A stretch of DNA of 64,000 bases from an uncultured Prevotellaceae bacterium (lineage in GTDB: Bacteria; Bacteroidota; Bacteroidia; Bacteroidales; Bacteroidaceae). Under the pieces are notes generated by a model. That model ran no database searches and had not been told where the DNA came from. It saw only the letters and a list, made by a program, of their open reading frames with translations. This document shows positions 46,078 through 55,005 of this stretch, in pieces. Position 1 is the first letter of the stretch; the number at the start of each line of letters is the position of its first letter. Position numbers and translations under genes: made by a program. The stretch is taken from NCBI GenBank assembly GCA_902761605.1, contig CACWLC010000001.1:81861-145860 (forward strand), in the 5' to 3' direction.

Positions 46078-46959
46078 TTATGCCTTTAGCTCCTCAGGTA
46101 CAATTGGCATAGCACCATTCTGTGTACATACAAAGGCACTTACCTTTACAGCGGTCTTATGAGCCTCCTGAACAGGTTTGCCTTTAAGGATACATCCGCA
46201 GAAAGAACCTGTGAAAGAGTCACCAGCACCTACAGTATCGGCAACCTCTACCTTTGGAGTATCCTGGAATGATGTCAAGCCGTCGTCAGTAAAGACATAC
46301 GAGCCATTAGTTCCACAAGTCAAAACGAGCATCTTAAGATTATAGTCATGTACCATCTTATCGCAGGTCTGACGCATATCCAATCCATCGTATCCAAACA
46401 TACGATTCACAATGACAAGCTCCTCATCATTAATCTTCAGGATATTACAGAGCTTGAAGGAGTCTTCAAGAATCTCTTTTGAATAGAACTGCTGACGAAG
46501 GTTGATATCGCAGATTTTTATGCAGTCATCTGAAGTATCAGCAAGGAACTTACGTATATTCTCACGAGAAACAGCATTTCGCTGGGCCAAAGAACCAAAG
46601 CAGACGGCGCAAGCGTTCTTTGCGATTTCTGCCATTTCATCGGTATAAGGGATATTGTCCCATGCCACACCTTCCTTAATCTCGTATGTAGGAATACCTC
46701 CCTCAGCGAGTGTTACCTGTACCGTTCCCGTGGGATATGGTACACGTGGCATAAGATAGTTAAGACTGTGCTCCTTAAGGGCTTCTATAGTCTCCTCTGC
46801 AAGTGCATCCTCACCAAGAGCACTAATAGCGATAGTGTTTTCACTGCCAAGGAACTGTCCTGCATGATAAGCGAAATTTGCCGGTGCGCCACCAAGTTTC
46901 TTTCCTTCGGGAAGTACATCCCACAATGCCTCTCCGAGGCCTACGATATATCTTTTCAT
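46078..46959 (-). CDS. PfkB-family fructokinase
   Basis: 293 residues. Starts YIVGLGEALWDVLPEGKKLGGAPANFAYH, and ends with the signature ADTVGAGDSFTGSFCG (catalytic Asp). The sequence resembles fructokinases; the location after a GH32 gene and a permease supports fructose as substrate, matching the fructokinase of the B. thetaiotaomicron levan locus. Last gene of the GH32-permease-kinase operon. The upstream gap (46966-46993) is a 7-bp repeat tract. Confidence 0.9.
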   Translation of the reverse strand: MKRYIVGLGEALWDVLPEGKKLGGAPANFAYHAGQFLGSENTIAISALGEDALAEETIEALKEHSLNYLMPRVPYPTGTVQVTLAEGGIPTYEIKEGVAWDNIPYTDEMAEIAKNACAVCFGSLAQRNAVSRENIRKFLADTSDDCIKICDINLRQQFYSKEILEDSFKLCNILKINDEELVIVNRMFGYDGLDMRQTCDKMVHDYNLKMLVLTCGTNGSYVFTDDGLTSFQDTPKVEVADTVGAGDSFTGSFCGCILKGKPVQEAHKTAVKVSAFVCTQNGAMPIVPEELKA

Positions 46960-46965
46960 ATACTT

Positions 46966-46993
46966 TGAACTTTAAACTTTGAACTTTATGATT
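46966..46993. repeat. 7-bp tandem units before the fructokinase
   Basis: TTGAACT, TTAAACT, TTGAACT, TTATGAT in register between the permease stop and the kinase start. Confidence 0.65.
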
Positions 46994-48146
46994 ACTTCAC
47001 GCGGTTAATATAGGTAAAGAGATAAACGACACCTACTGTCATTACTATTACAGCACCAGCCTGACCCATAGCATCGCTGGCGAAACCCATCAGCAATGGG
47101 AAGATAGTACCTCCGAAGAGACCCATTATCATCAGACCGCTCACCTCATTCTGTTTCTCAGGCATCGATGTCAGAGCCTGAGCGAAACAGATGGAGAAGA
47201 TATTTGAGTTTCCATAACCTACGAGAGCGATAGCTGTGTAGAGCACCCATTTCTCTGTACCTATAAACAGACCGCACATTGAAAGAGCCATCATTACGAT
47301 GCTGATGATGAAGAAAGTACGGTTAGGCAGCACACGCAGGAAGAAGGAACCTGTAAGACACCCGATGGTACGGAAGATAAAATACAAGCTTGTTGCGAAG
47401 GCCGCATCATTAAGTGTCATTCCCAGACGCTCCATCAGAATCTTTGGAGCTGTGGTGTTTGTACCAACATCGATACCTACGTGGCACATGATACCGAAGA
47501 ATGACAGCAATACTATTGGTGTTCCCAAGAGTTTAATACACTCAGCAAAAGTAGAAGCCTTTCCTTCAATCTTCTCCTCCTCTATTGGAGTAACAGCCAA
47601 CAATGCCGCAGCAAGGATACCTACAACGAAATAGATAGCGAAGAGCACTCTCCAATCGTAGCCGAATGAAGGTATTACCTGAGTAGCACCCCACATAGCA
47701 AGATAAGGAGCAAGGAAGGATGCGATGGCCTTGATAAACTGTCCGAATGTAAGTGTAGATGCCAAATTACCTCCACCCATCACAGTAGAAACGAGTGGGT
47801 TAAGCGATGTCTGCATCAGTGCGTTACCAATACCCAGCAAAGAAAAGGCACAAAGCATGATTGGGAAAGTCTCACCAAAGAGAGGCAAAAGCAGTGATAC
47901 GATAGTCACTACCAAAGAGAGAAGTACAGTATTCTTACGACCGATCTTGTTCATCAGCATACCCGTAGGCACTGAGAAGATAAGGAACCAGAAGAACACC
48001 AGCGATGGGAAGATGTTGGCAACAGAATCTGTCAACTGCAAGTCTTCCTTAACGTAGTTTGATGCAATGCCCACAAGATCCACAAAGCCCATTGCAAAGA
48101 AGCAGAACATCACAGGGATCAGGGCGAATTTCTTAGTCTGACTCAT
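46992..48146 (-). CDS. FHS-type MFS sugar permease
   Basis: 384 residues with 12 membrane helices (fucose/glucose/galactose permease-like: FLIFSVPTGMLMNKIGRKNTVLLSL). It probably carries free fructose across the inner membrane, as the corresponding permease does in the B. thetaiotaomicron levan locus. The GH32 gene stop is 31 bp upstream and the fructokinase starts 32 bp downstream. Confidence 0.88.
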   Translation of the reverse strand: MSQTKKFALIPVMFCFFAMGFVDLVGIASNYVKEDLQLTDSVANIFPSLVFFWFLIFSVPTGMLMNKIGRKNTVLLSLVVTIVSLLLPLFGETFPIMLCAFSLLGIGNALMQTSLNPLVSTVMGGGNLASTLTFGQFIKAIASFLAPYLAMWGATQVIPSFGYDWRVLFAIYFVVGILAAALLAVTPIEEEKIEGKASTFAECIKLLGTPIVLLSFFGIMCHVGIDVGTNTTAPKILMERLGMTLNDAAFATSLYFIFRTIGCLTGSFFLRVLPNRTFFIISIVMMALSMCGLFIGTEKWVLYTAIALVGYGNSNIFSICFAQALTSMPEKQNEVSGLMIMGLFGGTIFPLLMGFASDAMGQAGAVIVMTVGVVYLFTYINRVK

Positions 48147-48177
48147 AGATATATTGACCTTTATATTATTTGACTGT

Positions 48178-49860
48178 TTACTTCTTTATCTCATAGATGG
48201 TAGCCTTGCCGCCTTTTACCTTTATATTATTATAAGGCTCATTAGGGAATACAAGGTTAGTCATTGCCATCTTACCATCACTGGCGAATGCCTCTATGCT
48301 ACAATTGTCAATAAAGATACGAAGCTGTTTCATGTTACCATGAGTAGGTGCAACAGTTGTAGCATCAAACGCCTCACTGAAGCTGCTGTCACCACTCTTA
48401 GTACGATCCATAGCGAAAGTCTGTTTCTGGGCATCGTAATTCATAACCACCTGCTCGCCTTTAGCATTGGAGAGTGTCAGTTCCATCGTACCTTTCACGT
48501 CAACGATAATCTCACATGTCGCAGAAGGCTTCTTAATCTTTGCACCACGTACGGCAAGCATCTCCTTAGAAGGAGTAACGCTTACATATGTCTCCTCACC
48601 ATCCTTAAACAGTCCAAGGTCACGAGCGATAGAGTTGGCTGAACGGAACTGTTTTGTGGGCACCTGGTTGGCATATTGCCAGTTTGACATCCATGCCAGC
48701 ACTGTTATACGACCATCAGGAGCATTTGAGAATGATACTGTTGCATAGTGATCCTTACCATAATCGAGCCACTTCGTAACCTTTGGCATCGACTCACAGG
48801 TAAACTTCTTACCATCAAAGTCACCAACGAAATACTGTGTTGCACTGCCTCCAAACGGACCACCAGGGTTAATATTGCAGATAAGTACCCACTTATCACC
48901 TATCTTCAGCATATCAGGACATTCCCATACACCACCATGACAACCATACTCACTACCGAAGCTACTCTCCTTATTCCAGTCCTTGAGATTGGCTGATGAC
49001 CAAATCTGCATTTCCTGACCTACTGCCAGCATCATAATCCATCTGTTTGTGCCCTCGTACCAGAATACCTTAGGATCACGGAAATCAGGAGCATTGAATG
49101 TGACAACAGGATTCTTATCATATTTAGTGAATGTTCGTCCTCCGTCAGTAGAATAAGCCATCGACTGTGTCTGGGACTCAGCAGCTGAAGTATAGAAAGC
49201 GATAATTGCATCCTTGCCAAAACCAGCAGTATTGTTCTTATCTACCACGCACGAACCACTGAATATTGTACCTATAGCATCAGCCTCGATAGCCAGCGGC
49301 AATGCTTCCCAATGAATCAGATCCTTTGATACAGAGTGACCCCATGTCATATTCTCCCAAAGCGATCCGTAGGGGTTATACTGATAATACAGATGCCATT
49401 CTCCATCCTTATAGAACATACCATTGGGATCATTCATCCAACCATAAAGAGGTGTGTGATGATATGAAGGACGGAATTTCTCACGATTAGTAGTATCGAA
49501 GTCATTCGAGAACTTCATTTCCTTCCAACAAGCGAAATCTTTGATGGGACCTGTTTTACGACGGTCTCCATGGAAGATGATATCGAGAGTCTGTCCGTCC
49601 TTGATCTCAAGGGGCACATAATAATCTACATTATCCACTGCCAGACGCACATTTGGTCGACGTGTAGTCTGGTTGTTCTTGTTAATTACTCTCACACTGG
49701 CATTTTCTGCCTTTTCCTCTACAGGCAGTAGCACATATTTGCTTTCGTTATCCAGACGTACCATTGAATGGTTCTCGCTAAGCACCATTGGCTTTACCTG
49801 AGCATCTGCCGATATTGTCATCAACATCGCTGCCACTACAAAAAAAATTTTTCTTTTCAT
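48178..49860 (-). CDS. GH32 exo-fructanase (beta-fructofuranosidase/levanase)
   Basis: 560 residues with signal peptide (1-21). An N-terminal beta-domain (about 25-125) precedes the five-bladed propeller: WMNDPNG (nucleophile Asp near residue 144), RDPKVF and ECPDM (acid Glu), followed by the GH32 C-terminal beta-sandwich. It releases fructose from fructan ends in the periplasm. First gene of an operon with the permease and fructokinase. Its promoter (49894-49902) carries the direct-repeat operator. Confidence 0.93.
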   Translation of the reverse strand: MKRKIFFVVAAMLMTISADAQVKPMVLSENHSMVRLDNESKYVLLPVEEKAENASVRVINKNNQTTRRPNVRLAVDNVDYYVPLEIKDGQTLDIIFHGDRRKTGPIKDFACWKEMKFSNDFDTTNREKFRPSYHHTPLYGWMNDPNGMFYKDGEWHLYYQYNPYGSLWENMTWGHSVSKDLIHWEALPLAIEADAIGTIFSGSCVVDKNNTAGFGKDAIIAFYTSAAESQTQSMAYSTDGGRTFTKYDKNPVVTFNAPDFRDPKVFWYEGTNRWIMMLAVGQEMQIWSSANLKDWNKESSFGSEYGCHGGVWECPDMLKIGDKWVLICNINPGGPFGGSATQYFVGDFDGKKFTCESMPKVTKWLDYGKDHYATVSFSNAPDGRITVLAWMSNWQYANQVPTKQFRSANSIARDLGLFKDGEETYVSVTPSKEMLAVRGAKIKKPSATCEIIVDVKGTMELTLSNAKGEQVVMNYDAQKQTFAMDRTKSGDSSFSEAFDATTVAPTHGNMKQLRIFIDNCSIEAFASDGKMAMTNLVFPNEPYNNIKVKGGKATIYEIKK

Positions 49861-49893
49861 ACGTTATTCATTTTGTTGTTTTCGATTTCTGCT

Positions 49894-49962
49894 GCAAAAT
49901 TATACTAAAACCAAATAGTATACTATAACTTATGTTTCATTTGATAAGAAAAATCGTTCATT
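49894..49962 (-). promoter_or_regulatory. Promoter and direct-repeat operator of the GH32 operon
   Basis: Minus-strand reading: AATGAACG (49962-49955), 13 nt, AATGAAAC (49941-49934), 31 nt, -7 element TAATTTTGC (49902-49894). An inverted third half-site AATGAACG lies on the plus strand at 49980-49987. Confidence 0.7.
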
Positions 49963-50006
49963 GTCGAAATAATATAAGAAATGAACGATTTTTGAAATAT
50001 TTATTG

Positions 50007-50015
50007 TATCTTTGC
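50007..50015 (+). promoter_or_regulatory. Promoter -7 element of the ABC exporter
   Basis: TATCTTTGC, 23 bp before the ATG at 50039. The inverted half-site AATGAACG at 49980-49987 lies 19 bp upstream, a different geometry from the GH32 promoter. Confidence 0.65.
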
Positions 50016-50038
50016 CGACAAAAGGAGAAAAACAAAAG

Positions 50039-51862
50039 ATGAACGATAGTCAGGAGAATGCAGGGAAGATGAATATTCTCGACCTGCTGAAGAATATCCT
50101 GCCCTTCGTACTGCCTTACAGGTGGCTGGTGGGCATTACATTGACACTGACAGTCATCAGTTCGCTGATGGCACAGGTGAATGCCGTTGTGCTCGACCGT
50201 GCTGTCGATGCCATCAATGAACTGATACAGGTACCCGATTTCTCCTGGGGCAGTGCCGTTAAGATACTGACCACTATTACCATCATCCTTCTTGGCAAGG
50301 AAGTAATAGGGGCTCTGGTGACATTTTTCCAAAGATATTATGGTGAGCGAATGCGTATCCTTGTGAGTCGTGACCTTTCGCTGAGGGTAGTGGAGCGAAT
50401 GCTTTCATTCCGTATGGCATTCTTTACAGCCGAAGGGAATGAAACGGGAAAACTGCAGTCACGAATCGACCGAGGCATCATGAGTCTGTCGAACACAGTC
50501 AACAATTTCTTCATTGAAATCCTGCCTCTATTCACAAGTGCCATACTGGCGCTGATTCTGATGTTTTGGGCGAATGTCTATGTAGGGCTTGTGGCTCTAT
50601 GCATCGTACCTATATATTTTTATGTAACCAATCTTCAGGCTAAACGGATGAAAGGCGGACGAAGAGGAATCTTCGGCGGACATCAGGCTGTGAGTCAGGG
50701 TATCCTGAACATCATCGAGAGCATTACAGTCATCAAGTCGTTCAATCGTGAACAGATAGAGGCTGATCGTCAGGCAGGCTTACAAGACGCAATGACCAAT
50801 CTGCAACTCAGCACTCGTAAACAGAGTTTCTTTTTCAATGGTCTGAAGAGTTTCCTCGAACAGATTGGCACTGTGCTCATCATTATCCTGACAGCTTACC
50901 TGGTGCTGATAGACTATCCAGGTATGACCATCGGAAAGATCATGTACCACGTGATGCTCTTTGCCAACGTGAGTGCGCCCATCCGTCAGCTGCACCGTAT
51001 CTACGACGATATGAATGATGCTCTCATCTATGCAGAAGGTTTCTTTGGAATCCTGCAAGCCGACGATGAGGTGGAGGTGTCAGGCAAGTATCATCCTGAT
51101 AAGGTGAAGGGCGACTTTGAACTGTCAAATGTTGACTTCACCTATTCTAATGGTACTCAGGCTCTGTTTGATGTGTCAATGCGTATCGAGAGCGGCAAGA
51201 TAACCGCCCTTGTAGGTCTGAGCGGAGCAGGCAAGAGCACAATCGTCAACTTGCTCGACAAGTTCTACAAGCCTCAACGCGGACAGATAAAGCTCGATGG
51301 CGTCGACCTTGCTGACTGGGACACACAATGGCTGCGCGAGAACGTGGGTCTCGTGCTGCAGAAAAACCATATCTTCGACGGCACCATCGAGGAGAATATC
51401 AAGTACGGCTTTCCAAAGGCCACCCACGAGGATGTGGTGAAAGCTGCCAAGCAAGCCTATATCTATGAGCAAATCATGCAACTTCCACAGGGTTTCGATA
51501 CCGCAGCCCAACAACTCAGCGGTGGTCAGCAGCAGCGAATCGCCATTGCGCGTATGTTCATCAAGAATCCGCCTATCATCTTCCTCGATGAACCGACTGC
51601 CAGTCTTGATGCCATCGCCACAGAACAGATAAAGGCCAGCATCGATGCCATCAAACATGGACGTACTGTCATCATCATATCCCACAACATCGGCCAGATT
51701 ATCGATGCCGAGCAGATATATGTACTCCAACAAGGACGTGTCGTACAACACGGCTCACCATCTGACGTTTATCAACAAGGAGGTGTTTATAAAGACATCT
51801 TCGATGCTTCAGCCCGTAGTATGAACGTAGATAAGATCGCAAATACCATTGGAGGAGCATAA
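50039..51862 (+). CDS. ABC exporter (fused permease and ATPase)
   Basis: 607 residues from ATG 50039, preceded by GGAG at 50024; an upstream TTG is rejected. Six membrane helices (about 1-310), then an ATPase with Walker A GLSGAGKST, signature LSGGQQQR, Walker B IIFLDEPTA and H-loop. It resembles multidrug/lipid exporters (type IV fold), which work as dimers. The substrate is unknown. It interrupts the fructan locus on the opposite strand and shares the intergenic region with GH32. Confidence 0.9.
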   Translation: MNDSQENAGKMNILDLLKNILPFVLPYRWLVGITLTLTVISSLMAQVNAVVLDRAVDAINELIQVPDFSWGSAVKILTTITIILLGKEVIGALVTFFQRYYGERMRILVSRDLSLRVVERMLSFRMAFFTAEGNETGKLQSRIDRGIMSLSNTVNNFFIEILPLFTSAILALILMFWANVYVGLVALCIVPIYFYVTNLQAKRMKGGRRGIFGGHQAVSQGILNIIESITVIKSFNREQIEADRQAGLQDAMTNLQLSTRKQSFFFNGLKSFLEQIGTVLIIILTAYLVLIDYPGMTIGKIMYHVMLFANVSAPIRQLHRIYDDMNDALIYAEGFFGILQADDEVEVSGKYHPDKVKGDFELSNVDFTYSNGTQALFDVSMRIESGKITALVGLSGAGKSTIVNLLDKFYKPQRGQIKLDGVDLADWDTQWLRENVGLVLQKNHIFDGTIEENIKYGFPKATHEDVVKAAKQAYIYEQIMQLPQGFDTAAQQLSGGQQQRIAIARMFIKNPPIIFLDEPTASLDAIATEQIKASIDAIKHGRTVIIISHNIGQIIDAEQIYVLQQGRVVQHGSPSDVYQQGGVYKDIFDASARSMNVDKIANTIGGA

Positions 51863-51880
51863 GTTTAATAGGCTGGATTA

Positions 51881-51920
51881 AAGGAAAAAAGGCGCTACTC
51901 CTCTCGAGCCGCGCCTTTTT
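51881..51920. terminator. Bidirectional terminator, copy 1 of an identical 40-bp repeat
   Basis: Stem AAAAAGGCGC/GCGCCTTTTT with a 15-nt loop (contains CTCGAG). It lies between the ABC exporter and the converging GH32-like gene. An identical 40-bp copy lies at 61714-61753. Confidence 0.85.
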
Positions 51921-51947
51921 TATTAAACCAAATCTTTACAAACCGAA

Positions 51948-53567
51948 TCAATATTGTTGTACCTTAACATCGCTGACAGTGATGCTGCCACCATAGTTGT
52001 TTATGCTCCAACAGTTCTTCTGAATACCATAGATACGGTTGGTGTAAGCACATACATCATTAATGTACATCACAAGAACAGAGTTGTCGGTATAGATGTC
52101 GATGTTATAGACATTATCTGACGGACGCTGGAAGTTGTAACCATCTGCACCCTCAATGAAGCCCTTGCCTTCAGCACCTTCCTGTTCGAAGTTAACCTTT
52201 CGACCATCCTCCCATTCAGGATTCACAACCATAGTATAATACTTTTTAGAATCTGTGCCGCGAACAAATGAAACTCCAAACTTATCCCAATTATTAGAGG
52301 TCTTTACAGTAAACGAGATATGATTACAGCTGCCCAAACGGTTGTAAAGAGCATAAGCACCATCGCCACTAAGCGTTCCACCGTTATAACCGTTAGATTC
52401 TATTACATTTGCATTAGCAGGATTACCATACTTTGCAGCCATAGCAGGTACTGCACCCAATGTAAGAGTTCCATCAGTATGCTGGATTATCTTATGACAT
52501 ATAAGTGCACCGCTCCAGTTAGGTTCATTTCCATCACCAGCACCTACGTTAATGTTCTTCTCGTGGATATCAGCTCCCGAACGGAATGGACACCATCCCC
52601 AGATATAACGGTCTGTACCATTGGAGGCAGTCTTACCAGCATAGAATGCACGGCTGTCGAGTACACCCTCATGGCCATCATTTGGCCACTTTGGCCCATC
52701 GTTTAAGCAGTTCTTCAGTTCTTGATAAGTCGAAGCCACCATATACTTTACCTTACGACTCCAACTGGCACGGAAACTCTCACTGTAAACAAGGTACCAG
52801 TAATTACCCATCTTGAAGATATCGGGGCACTCAAGCATACGATCCCAGATCATACGGATACGACCGACATGCTCCCAGTTCTTAAGGTCACTTGACTTGA
52901 ACTCTGCAAAGACGGGATCACCACCATTGACTGGATAGGTAGAGATAACCATATGGTAGAGATTGTCGTCAGCAACAAAAATCTGTGGATCGCGGAAGTC
53001 ATTACTGGAATAGCCGAAGTCAGGACCATTGAGTGTCCAAAGTTCATCTTTTGTCCAAGTCTTAAAGTCTGTCGATGTTGCACGCATTACAACCTCGCGG
53101 TTCTTGCAGTTTCCATTATGCCCTGTATAATAGATATAATAGGTACCATCTTTCTCGTAAGCACAACCTGTTCCTAAAGCTGCGTCCTGTTGATAGTCGT
53201 TGCCACCGTATGGAAGGATTTCTCCTAACGACTCGTAGTTGGCACCGTCTTTGGTCGTTACGGCCCAGATGGGATGGAAACGATGACTCATGTTATTGTC
53301 GAACTCCTGAAGATAAAGTACCTTGAAGTCACCATTCTTCTGATCGTAGAATGGCATGGGGTCACCAACACGTCCTACTGCCGGCTTGTAATATGTATCA
53401 AAGCCCTGTGCATCGGTAGGCGCAAAGAATGTGGCAGTGCCGTTCCAGTCCTTGGCGGGATCACCGCTGAACTCATCGTCGCTGCATGCTGTCAGCATAG
53501 AGGCTGACAAGGCAACGGTGAACACCAGTTGACTGAGTGATAATATAGAATATTTCATTGTCTTCAT
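51948..53567 (-). CDS. GH32-like surface lipoprotein (putative endo-fructanase)
   Basis: 539 residues. Lipobox LTAC with Cys28. Propeller motifs RDPQIF and ECPDIF agree with GH32, but the usual WMNDPNG block is replaced by GRVGDPMPFYD, so only its Asp remains. A C-terminal beta-sandwich follows (about residues 370-539). Position matches the endo-levanase of the B. thetaiotaomicron levan locus (SusC-SusD-binding protein-GH32). It may cut fructan at the cell surface, or have become a binding protein. Confidence 0.8.
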   Translation of the reverse strand: MKTMKYSILSLSQLVFTVALSASMLTACSDDEFSGDPAKDWNGTATFFAPTDAQGFDTYYKPAVGRVGDPMPFYDQKNGDFKVLYLQEFDNNMSHRFHPIWAVTTKDGANYESLGEILPYGGNDYQQDAALGTGCAYEKDGTYYIYYTGHNGNCKNREVVMRATSTDFKTWTKDELWTLNGPDFGYSSNDFRDPQIFVADDNLYHMVISTYPVNGGDPVFAEFKSSDLKNWEHVGRIRMIWDRMLECPDIFKMGNYWYLVYSESFRASWSRKVKYMVASTYQELKNCLNDGPKWPNDGHEGVLDSRAFYAGKTASNGTDRYIWGWCPFRSGADIHEKNINVGAGDGNEPNWSGALICHKIIQHTDGTLTLGAVPAMAAKYGNPANANVIESNGYNGGTLSGDGAYALYNRLGSCNHISFTVKTSNNWDKFGVSFVRGTDSKKYYTMVVNPEWEDGRKVNFEQEGAEGKGFIEGADGYNFQRPSDNVYNIDIYTDNSVLVMYINDVCAYTNRIYGIQKNCWSINNYGGSITVSDVKVQQY

Positions 53568-53579
53568 AATCGTTCTTGT

Positions 53580-54968
53580 TTATTTCGTTAGATAATCGAA
53601 TGCGTTGAGCAAGATAGTGCCCATATTATCGTGATAGTTCGAAGTGTAAGGAGTTGGTGAGTTCCAGTCAAAGAGTCCAGAGCCTAAGCAGATGATTCCA
53701 CCCTTGCCAAACTCACCGTTTGCACCCTTCAGCTCCCAAGATGATACGCTGTTGTCACCACCAAGTGCACGGGCGCCTGTCTTTGCCTCCATAGCGTCCT
53801 TACCGCCACCATATGTATCCCAGAATCCATACTGCGAAGTAGTGTTACAGATAGTGTAGTCCTTGTCGAGTGTATAGACAGCATTATCGGCTGCGCCAGG
53901 GTAGGTCTTAAGATTCTTCCATAATGGGTGCGTGATGTCGTAGGCGTAGAAATGCCAAGGATCGTCACCCATCAGGTCGGAGCCTTCACCGCCTCCGCCA
54001 CCCCAGACATTGTTGGGATAAGCATCCTCAGGCATAGCGCCCAAAGCAATTGCATAGTTCACTGCCGAACGACCCAATACGAAACCGACACCATTCTGCC
54101 AAAGTTCCTTCATCTTCGGGAGTGCTGTCATAGCACCGCTCTCAGCCTCAGCAAAACCGTTATAGTTGCCGTATGATGAACAATGACGATGGAAGAATAC
54201 CAGTTTACACTTCTCGAGCGAGATATTTCCACTAGCTACATCGTTCCAAGATGCATAGGCAGCACTGGCGATATTGCCAGTCAGCCACTTGGCTGCAGCT
54301 TTCTCCTCATCGTTCAGCAGTTCTATATTCTCTGCTTCACCAACAAACAATGCTACAGGAGCCTCTATCAGCGTTACATAGACTGTATAAACTGTTGTAG
54401 CCGTATTATCGTTCAACGTTATCTGGAAAGGCTCTGTGAAGTTGCCTTTTGTACCACTGGCCGGGCTACAGGTTGCATCTTCACTGCAAACAACCTCAAA
54501 GGTAGCATTGCTAAGGTCAATTCCGCTATTTGCCATCACACTTACGGTGATAGTCTTATCCTGCTGGTTAATGGCTCCCTTTACACCTTCAAGGATAAAT
54601 AGTGACATCAGAGCCTCATCATTACGTACACTTACCTGATAGTCCATCACAAGATCACCATTGGTGATGTGCAGAGTACGATCACCATCGAAATTGATAT
54701 GATCACCCACATTCATATTGGTCTTAGCCCCAGAAGATACTGTAAGACCTGTTATTTCCATATTATCCTTTTGGTTGAAGTCCACAGGAACCTTTACCTT
54801 AACCAGCCTCTTCTCTGTATTGATAGTGCCTTCGTACTGACCATTCAGCACAAACTTTTCAACGAGGCATTCTCCGCTCACGTCTATGCTACCTGTATGA
54901 TCATCATTGCAGGCAGAGAAACCGCAGATGATGCAGATTGCGCAGATGATGCTATATATCGTTTTCAT
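53580..54968 (-). CDS. DUF4960 surface glycan-binding lipoprotein (SGBP)
   Basis: 462 residues. Lipobox FSAC with Cys20. Two beta-sandwich (DUF5018-like) repeats (about 30-200) precede a DUF4960-like C-terminal domain (about 205-462) that includes GGGGGEGSDLMGDDPWHFYAYD. In the B. thetaiotaomicron levan locus the gene at this position is the levan-binding surface protein. It probably captures fructan outside the cell. It starts 37 bp after SusD and ends 12 bp before the GH32-like gene. Confidence 0.75.
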   Translation of the reverse strand: MKTIYSIICAICIICGFSACNDDHTGSIDVSGECLVEKFVLNGQYEGTINTEKRLVKVKVPVDFNQKDNMEITGLTVSSGAKTNMNVGDHINFDGDRTLHITNGDLVMDYQVSVRNDEALMSLFILEGVKGAINQQDKTITVSVMANSGIDLSNATFEVVCSEDATCSPASGTKGNFTEPFQITLNDNTATTVYTVYVTLIEAPVALFVGEAENIELLNDEEKAAAKWLTGNIASAAYASWNDVASGNISLEKCKLVFFHRHCSSYGNYNGFAEAESGAMTALPKMKELWQNGVGFVLGRSAVNYAIALGAMPEDAYPNNVWGGGGGEGSDLMGDDPWHFYAYDITHPLWKNLKTYPGAADNAVYTLDKDYTICNTTSQYGFWDTYGGGKDAMEAKTGARALGGDNSVSSWELKGANGEFGKGGIICLGSGLFDWNSPTPYTSNYHDNMGTILLNAFDYLTK

Positions 54969-54974
54969 ATCCTT

Positions 54975-55003
54975 TATTTTTTACTTTTTTACCTTTTTAC
55001 ATT
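54975..55003. repeat. 8-bp-spaced T-rich tract between SusD and SGBP
   Basis: TTTTTACT, TTTTTACC, TTTTTACA style units fill the 37-bp gap. It is the complement of the GGTAAAAA type found at 12561. Confidence 0.55.
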
Positions 55004-55005
55004 CT

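Noticed and set aside
54183-54602. 139-codon plus-strand frame opposite the DUF4960 gene
   Set aside because: Cys/Ile-rich shadow product; the minus-strand gene has a lipobox and fits the operon.
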